A stretch of DNA of 25,156 nucleotides. Origin: Pseudomonadota bacterium (GTDB taxonomy: Bacteria; Pseudomonadota; Alphaproteobacteria; Rhizobiales; Xanthobacteraceae). Where the stretch lies: positions 1-25,156 of the forward strand of contig JAEXHR010000318.1 in the NCBI GenBank assembly GCA_023449855.1, read 5' to 3'. The notes beneath the pieces are model-generated. The model saw nothing but the letters and a program-made list of their open reading frames with translations. It was not told the DNA's origin and did no database searches. The position numbers and the translations under genes were made by a program. Shown here in pieces: positions 21,697-25,156 of this stretch (position 1 is the first letter of the stretch; each line of letters opens with the position of its first letter).

Positions 21697-22743
21697 TTGA
21701 CCCCCGAAACCGACCAAATCTCGCCCTGGTGGAGCCCAAACCGGCATGCTGACCGCCGCGGCTTCCTGGCTGCGCGCGGCACGATCACACGCGCAGTGAG
21801 GGCCTGGTTCGAGGCGCAGGGGTTCACCGAAGTGGAAACCGGGGCGCTGGTGGTGTCGCCCGGCAACGAAACCCATCTGCATGCGCCGCGGGCGGATCTG
21901 ACCGGCCATGACGGCCAAAAGCGCGAGCGGTATCTCCGGACATCGCCGGAATTCGCCTGCAAGAAGCTGCTGGCGGCCGGGGAAACGCGGATTTTCGAGC
22001 TGGCGCGGGTGTTTCGGGACCGGGAGCGGGGTGACCGGCATTTGCCGGAATTCACCATGCTGGAGTGGTACCGCGCCAATGAGGACTATGAGGCTGTCAT
22101 TCGGGATACGGTGGCGATCATCCAGCTCGCGGCCGAGACGGCGGGGACGCGGGTATTCAGCTTCCGTGGCCACACGGCCGACGCAACTTTGCCACCGGAA
22201 TTCCTCACGGTTTTCGATGCCTTTTCGCGCTTTTCGGGCGTGAATCTTGCGGCAACAGTGCGGCAGAGCATGGGCGACCGCGATGCGCTCGCGGCTGCTG
22301 CGCAGAGCAAGGTCCGCGTTGCCAACGATGACACATGGTCGGATATCTTCAGCAAGATCCTGGTCGAACATGTCGAGCCGCATCTCGGGCAGGGGCGTCT
22401 CACCGTGCTCTATGAATATCCGACGCCGGAGGCCGCGCTGGCGCGGACCAAGCCGTCCAGTCCCGATGTGGCCGAGCGCTTCGAGGTCTATGCCTGCGGC
22501 GTCGAGCTGGCGAACGGATTTGGCGAACTCACGGATGCGGACGAACAACGTCGTCGCTTCGCCGAGTCGATGGAGGAAAAAGATCGCCGCTATGGCGAGC
22601 GCTATCCGATCGACGAGGCGTTTCTCGCGGCGGTCGCGGCGATGCCGCCGGCATCGGGCGTTGCGCTTGGCTTCGACCGGCTGGTGATGCTGGCGGCCGG
22701 CGCGACGAAGATCGACCAGGTCGTGTGGACACCGCCGGCATGA
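21697..22743 (+). CDS. epmA: EF-P--lysine lysyltransferase EpmA
   Basis: A truncated class II lysyl-tRNA synthetase paralogue that attaches (R)-beta-lysine to EF-P. Motif 2 is visible in FELARVFRDRERGDRHLPEFTMLEWYRA, and motif 3 in GVALGFDRLVML near the end; RTSPEFACKKLLAAG is also typical. There is no anticodon-binding domain. I place the start at TTG 21697, giving MTPETDQISPWWSPNRHADRR and 348 residues, with AAGG 8 nt upstream. The in-frame ATG at 21607 would add 30 residues unlike the family and would overlap the efp promoter region. The stop overlaps the epmB start as ATGA. It is divergent from efp with 135 bp between the start codons. Confidence 0.94.
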   Translation: MTPETDQISPWWSPNRHADRRGFLAARGTITRAVRAWFEAQGFTEVETGALVVSPGNETHLHAPRADLTGHDGQKRERYLRTSPEFACKKLLAAGETRIFELARVFRDRERGDRHLPEFTMLEWYRANEDYEAVIRDTVAIIQLAAETAGTRVFSFRGHTADATLPPEFLTVFDAFSRFSGVNLAATVRQSMGDRDALAAAAQSKVRVANDDTWSDIFSKILVEHVEPHLGQGRLTVLYEYPTPEAALARTKPSSPDVAERFEVYACGVELANGFGELTDADEQRRRFAESMEEKDRRYGERYPIDEAFLAAVAAMPPASGVALGFDRLVMLAAGATKIDQVVWTPPA

Positions 22744-23840
22744 ACGGACCCGTGAAAATTCCAACGACGCTGCGGCAGGCGAGCGAACTCGTCGCCGAAG
22801 GCCTCGCGCCCGAACAGGCGCTGGCTGAACTCGAACGCGTGGCCGCGCGCTATGCCGTCGCAGTCACACCGGCGGTCGCCGAGCTGATCGATACGAACGA
22901 TCCGGACGATCCGATTGCGCGGCAGTATATTCCGGATGCGCGCGAACTCGATGCGCGGTCCAACGAACGCGATGATCCGATCGGCGATCACGCGCATGCG
23001 CCGGTCGACGGAATCGTGCATCGCTATCCGGACCGCGTGCTTTTGAAGCTCGTTCACGTCTGCGCAGTTTATTGCCGGTTCTGTTTCCGCCGCGAGATGG
23101 TGGGGCCAGGCAAGGAAACGACGCTGTCGCGCGAGGCCTATGCCAAGGCGCTGGACTACATTCGCGCCCATGACGAAGTCTGGGAAGTAATACTCACCGG
23201 CGGCGATCCGCTTATGCTGTCGCCGCGGCGGCTCAAGGAGATCATGGCGGATCTCGCCGCCATCGATCATGTCAAAATCATTCGCCTGCATACGCGCGTG
23301 CCGGTCGCCGATCCGGCGCGGGTGAATGACGAGATGGTCGCCGCACTGCGCGCGAAGGGGGCATCGACCTGGGTCGCGCTGCATGCCAATCATCCGCGCG
23401 AATTCACCGAATCCGCGCGTAACGCTTGTGCACGTATGATCGACGGCGGCATCCCGATGGTCAGCCAGTCCGTGCTGCTACGCGGCGTCAATGATGATGC
23501 GCCGACGCTGACCGCGCTGATGCGCAGTTTTGTCGAGAACCGCATCAAACCCTATTACCTGCATCATGGCGATCTCGCCCCCGGCACCGCGCATCTGCGC
23601 ACCACCATCGCCGAGGGACAGGCGCTGATGCGCGCGCTGCGCGGGAATGTGTCCGGCCTCTGCCAGCCCGATTATGTGCTCGACATTCCCGGTGGTTACG
23701 GCAAGGCGCCGATCGGACCGGCTTATTTGTCGCGGGACGGCACGACAAATCCTCAGCCGGCCGATGCCACGTCATCGGAATCAAGCTATCGTGTGGTGGA
23801 CTACTGCGGTGACGTGCATATCTATCCACCGAAGTCGTGA
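22740..23840 (+). CDS. epmB: EF-P beta-lysylation protein EpmB (lysine 2,3-aminomutase family)
   Basis: A radical SAM, PLP-dependent enzyme that turns L-lysine into (R)-beta-lysine for EpmA. The 366 residues include the [4Fe-4S] motif C108-AVY-C112-RF-C115 followed by FRREMVG, then ILTGGDPLML and RLHTRVPV. The PLP lysine is Lys322 in DIPGGYGKAPIGP. The start at ATG 22740 overlaps the epmA stop by 4 bp, so the two genes are translationally coupled. True catabolic lysine aminomutases are longer and zinc-bound at the C-terminus; the neighbourhood settles the EF-P role. A small exported-protein gene follows after 38 bp. Confidence 0.94.
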   Translation: MNGPVKIPTTLRQASELVAEGLAPEQALAELERVAARYAVAVTPAVAELIDTNDPDDPIARQYIPDARELDARSNERDDPIGDHAHAPVDGIVHRYPDRVLLKLVHVCAVYCRFCFRREMVGPGKETTLSREAYAKALDYIRAHDEVWEVILTGGDPLMLSPRRLKEIMADLAAIDHVKIIRLHTRVPVADPARVNDEMVAALRAKGASTWVALHANHPREFTESARNACARMIDGGIPMVSQSVLLRGVNDDAPTLTALMRSFVENRIKPYYLHHGDLAPGTAHLRTTIAEGQALMRALRGNVSGLCQPDYVLDIPGGYGKAPIGPAYLSRDGTTNPQPADATSSESSYRVVDYCGDVHIYPPKS

Positions 23841-23878
23841 GAAGCGGCTTCCACGAGATCGGTGTCGGAGACATTAAA

Positions 23879-24154
23879 ATGAAAACACTGTTCGTGATGA
23901 CGGCGAGCCTGTTCGTGCTCGGACATTCGCTGGCGCTGGCGCAGGACTCGCAGCGCAATCTGCCGCCGAAAAACCTGCGGTCGCAACCGACGACGCAAAC
24001 CGGTGCGGGAAGCGTCCCGGAAGCGCCGATCGGCCACCGTCAGCCGCGCCCGTCGGATCTGCCGCCGGAGACCGGCAAGAACGATCCCGGCCGGATCGAT
24101 GCGCAGGACCGCGAGCTCGATCGCATGATCAAGAATATCTGCAAGGGCTGCTGA
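23879..24154 (+). CDS. Small exported protein at the end of the epmA-epmB operon
   Basis: 91 residues. MKTLFVMTASLFVLGHSLALA is a clear signal peptide with an ALA-QD cleavage site. The mature part of about 70 residues is polar and proline-rich (SQRNLPPKNLRSQPTTQT, QPRPSDLPPETGKNDPGR) and ends DRMIKNICKGC with a CxxC-like pair at the extreme C-terminus. CGGAG lies 8 nt before the ATG at 23879; an in-frame upstream start is not supported. No family recognised. A proline-rich product in the EF-P operon is notable, but the PP pairs here are weak stall motifs. It is 38 bp after epmB and probably on the same transcript. Confidence 0.62.
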   Translation: MKTLFVMTASLFVLGHSLALAQDSQRNLPPKNLRSQPTTQTGAGSVPEAPIGHRQPRPSDLPPETGKNDPGRIDAQDRELDRMIKNICKGC

Positions 24155-24167
24155 GCTGCACGCCAGT

Positions 24168-24276
24168 CCCTCATGGTGAGGAGGCGCGAAGCGCCGTCTC
24201 GAACCATGAGATGTGGTGCTCCGAACGCGTTGCCATCCTTCGAGACGCCTGCTTCGCAGGCTCCTCAGGATGAGGG
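24168..24276 (-). repeat. Bipartite two-hairpin intergenic repeat, copy 3 (inverted)
   Basis: 109 bp in the opposite orientation to copies 1 and 2: it begins CCCTCATGGTGAGGAG and ends CTCCTCAGGATGAGGG. The two halves carry GGCGC-GAA-GCGCC and GCCTGC-TTC-GCAGGC loops, so the loop palindromes vary while the outer arms are kept. It lies between the convergent small exported protein gene and the HdeD gene, where it could end both transcripts. Confidence 0.87.
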
Positions 24277-24296
24277 CGGAGTAGCAAACTAAGCCG

Positions 24297-24872
24297 TCAC
24301 GCCTTGTTGCGTGCCGCCAGTGCCATGCCGATCAGCGATGAGCCGCCGATCAGGAGGTTGATGCCTACCAGCAGGCCGATAGCCCAGGCGGCCGAGCCGG
24401 GCAGGCCGGAGATGATGAAGAACGCGATCAGGATATCCATCAGGCCGGAAATCGCCAGCCAGCTCCAGCGCTCGGACAATTCCTTGCGGTGCTGAAGCGC
24501 ATACATGATGGTCGCCACACCCTCGGCGAGGAAATAGATCCCGACGACGACCGTGAGCGTCAGCGTGCCTTCGGCCGGGCGCGTCAGCAGGATGATGCCG
24601 GCGGCGATGCCGAGCACGGCCGAAATCAACGACCAGATGAAGCCCGGCGCCTGACGCGCCCAGAAGGTCATCAGCAAGGCAGCGATGCCGGAGATGAAGA
24701 ACATCCAGCCGAGCATCACGGTCACGGCGATGCTGGCGATCGGCGGCACGATGATCGCGGCGAGGCCGAGAATCACCAGCACGATGCCTTCGATCAGGAA
24801 GGCCTTCCAGTGCTTGCGCACGGCGTCGCTCATCTTGGACTGCAGGTCGGCGAAATCGGGAGGCAGGGTCAT
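24297..24872 (-). CDS. HdeD-family (DUF308) membrane protein
   Basis: A 191-residue inner-membrane protein with six predicted helices, in three pairs: about residues 24-44, 47-70 (SIAVTVMLGWMFFISGIAALLM), 78-98, 102-122, 136-157 and 160-184. The repeated pattern of helix - G.. - helix with FLIEGIVLVILGLAAIIVPPIAS and TLTVVVGIYFLAEGVATIMYAL is the HdeD signature. HdeD gives acid resistance at high cell density in E. coli; the role in this group is not established. AGGAT lies 8 nt before the ATG. A basic and polar N-terminus of about 22 residues precedes the first helix. Confidence 0.88.
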   Translation of the reverse strand: MTLPPDFADLQSKMSDAVRKHWKAFLIEGIVLVILGLAAIIVPPIASIAVTVMLGWMFFISGIAALLMTFWARQAPGFIWSLISAVLGIAAGIILLTRPAEGTLTLTVVVGIYFLAEGVATIMYALQHRKELSERWSWLAISGLMDILIAFFIISGLPGSAAWAIGLLVGINLLIGGSSLIGMALAARNKA

Positions 24873-24977
24873 GGCGATATCCTGATTGGGCGGATGCGAG
24901 TCCCACTATAGCTGCGAGACGACGCGGACGCGAATGCGGTCCGATCTTGATCATGTTCGCCGACGATTTCTTGAATG

Positions 24978-25156
24978 TTACTGACGGACCGGCATTGCCG
25001 GAGCGACCGTGCGCATTCGGTTGCGGCCGAGGAAATAGGCCGCGCTGGTGAGCACCAGCAGCACCACGCCGATAGCGATCGAGGTGAAGCCGATCGGCAC
25101 CAGCACCATGGTCACCGTGCGCTCGGGATTGCTGTACCAGTGCCGCAGCGACGAGA
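24978..25156 (-). CDS. C-terminal end of a membrane protein (gene begins past the right edge)
   Basis: The frame ending at TAA 24978-24980 gives 58 residues: a polar stretch HWYSNPERTVTM, one strong hydrophobic helix (VLVPIGFTSIAIGVVLLVLTSAAYFLG) and a short basic tail RNRMRTVAPAMPVRQ. The tail is probably cytoplasmic. Nothing here names the family. It is on the same strand as the HdeD-like gene and 105 bp upstream of it. Confidence 0.45.
   Translation of the reverse strand, partial: SSLRHWYSNPERTVTMVLVPIGFTSIAIGVVLLVLTSAAYFLGRNRMRTVAPAMPVRQ

Noticed and set aside
21562..22764. 400-residue N-terminal extension of EF-P
   Set aside because: It is antisense to epmA and has no EF-P similarity. 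The GTG at 21561 gives the normal 188-residue protein.
10977..24276. The repeats as a CRISPR array or insertion sequences
   Set aside because: Copies are kilobases apart with no spacers, no cas genes and no transposase frame. They are short dispersed palindromes.

Overview
The window looks like chromosomal DNA from an alphaproteobacterium of the Bradyrhizobium / Rhodopseudomonas / Afipia / Tardiphaga group. The evidence is the high GC and typical rhizobial codon use, a eukaryotic-type glutamine synthetase (GlnII) next to a DUF2735-type small protein, a class I PHA synthase, and the gene order aminotransferase - hom - glpX - (GNAT, HAD) - recJ. It also carries intergenic palindromic repeats of the CATCCTGAGGAG...CTCGAAGGATG type that I know from this group. 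The genus is an inference. No rRNA, tRNA, CRISPR, prophage or transposase was found.

Layout. (1) 1-2900, nitrogen: the 5' two thirds of glnII runs off the left edge on the minus strand behind a very good sigma-54 promoter match. A divergent 66-aa DUF2735-like gene follows, then two overlapping genes for tiny membrane proteins, then glutaminase glsA. (2) 2911-5307: a MAPEG membrane protein and PHA synthase phaC, both minus, with a perfect palindrome just upstream of phaC. (3) 5541-13003: a plus-strand housekeeping run with a small lipoprotein, a PLP aminotransferase, homoserine dehydrogenase, class II fructose-1,6-bisphosphatase, a GNAT acetyltransferase, a type II haloacid dehalogenase-like protein and recJ. 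(4) 13037-18580: an accessory catabolic block with an orphan formyltransferase, a GntR/HutC regulator, a fumarate-lyase superfamily enzyme of the PcaB/PurB type, a Bug solute-binding protein and a divergent class II fumarase. A 13-bp perfect inverted repeat sits on the presumed promoter between regulator and lyase. (5) 18744-20928: a lytic transglycosylase with a small exported protein, and divergently an AhpD-like protein. (6) 20995-24154: the EF-P system, with efp divergent from epmA-epmB, the last two overlapping by 4 bp and followed by a small exported protein. (7) 24297-25156: an HdeD-family membrane protein and the C-terminus of another membrane protein.

Five palindromic repeats of two kinds sit between genes. 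Three are copies of one bipartite two-hairpin element; one of these supplies the stop codon of the fumarase-like gene. The least described system here is the GntR-lyase-Bug-fumarase module. I read it as uptake and cleavage of an unknown C4-dicarboxylate adduct that releases fumarate, which the fumarase-like enzyme would turn into malate. The genes and operator are seen in the sequence; the substrate and pathway are inference.
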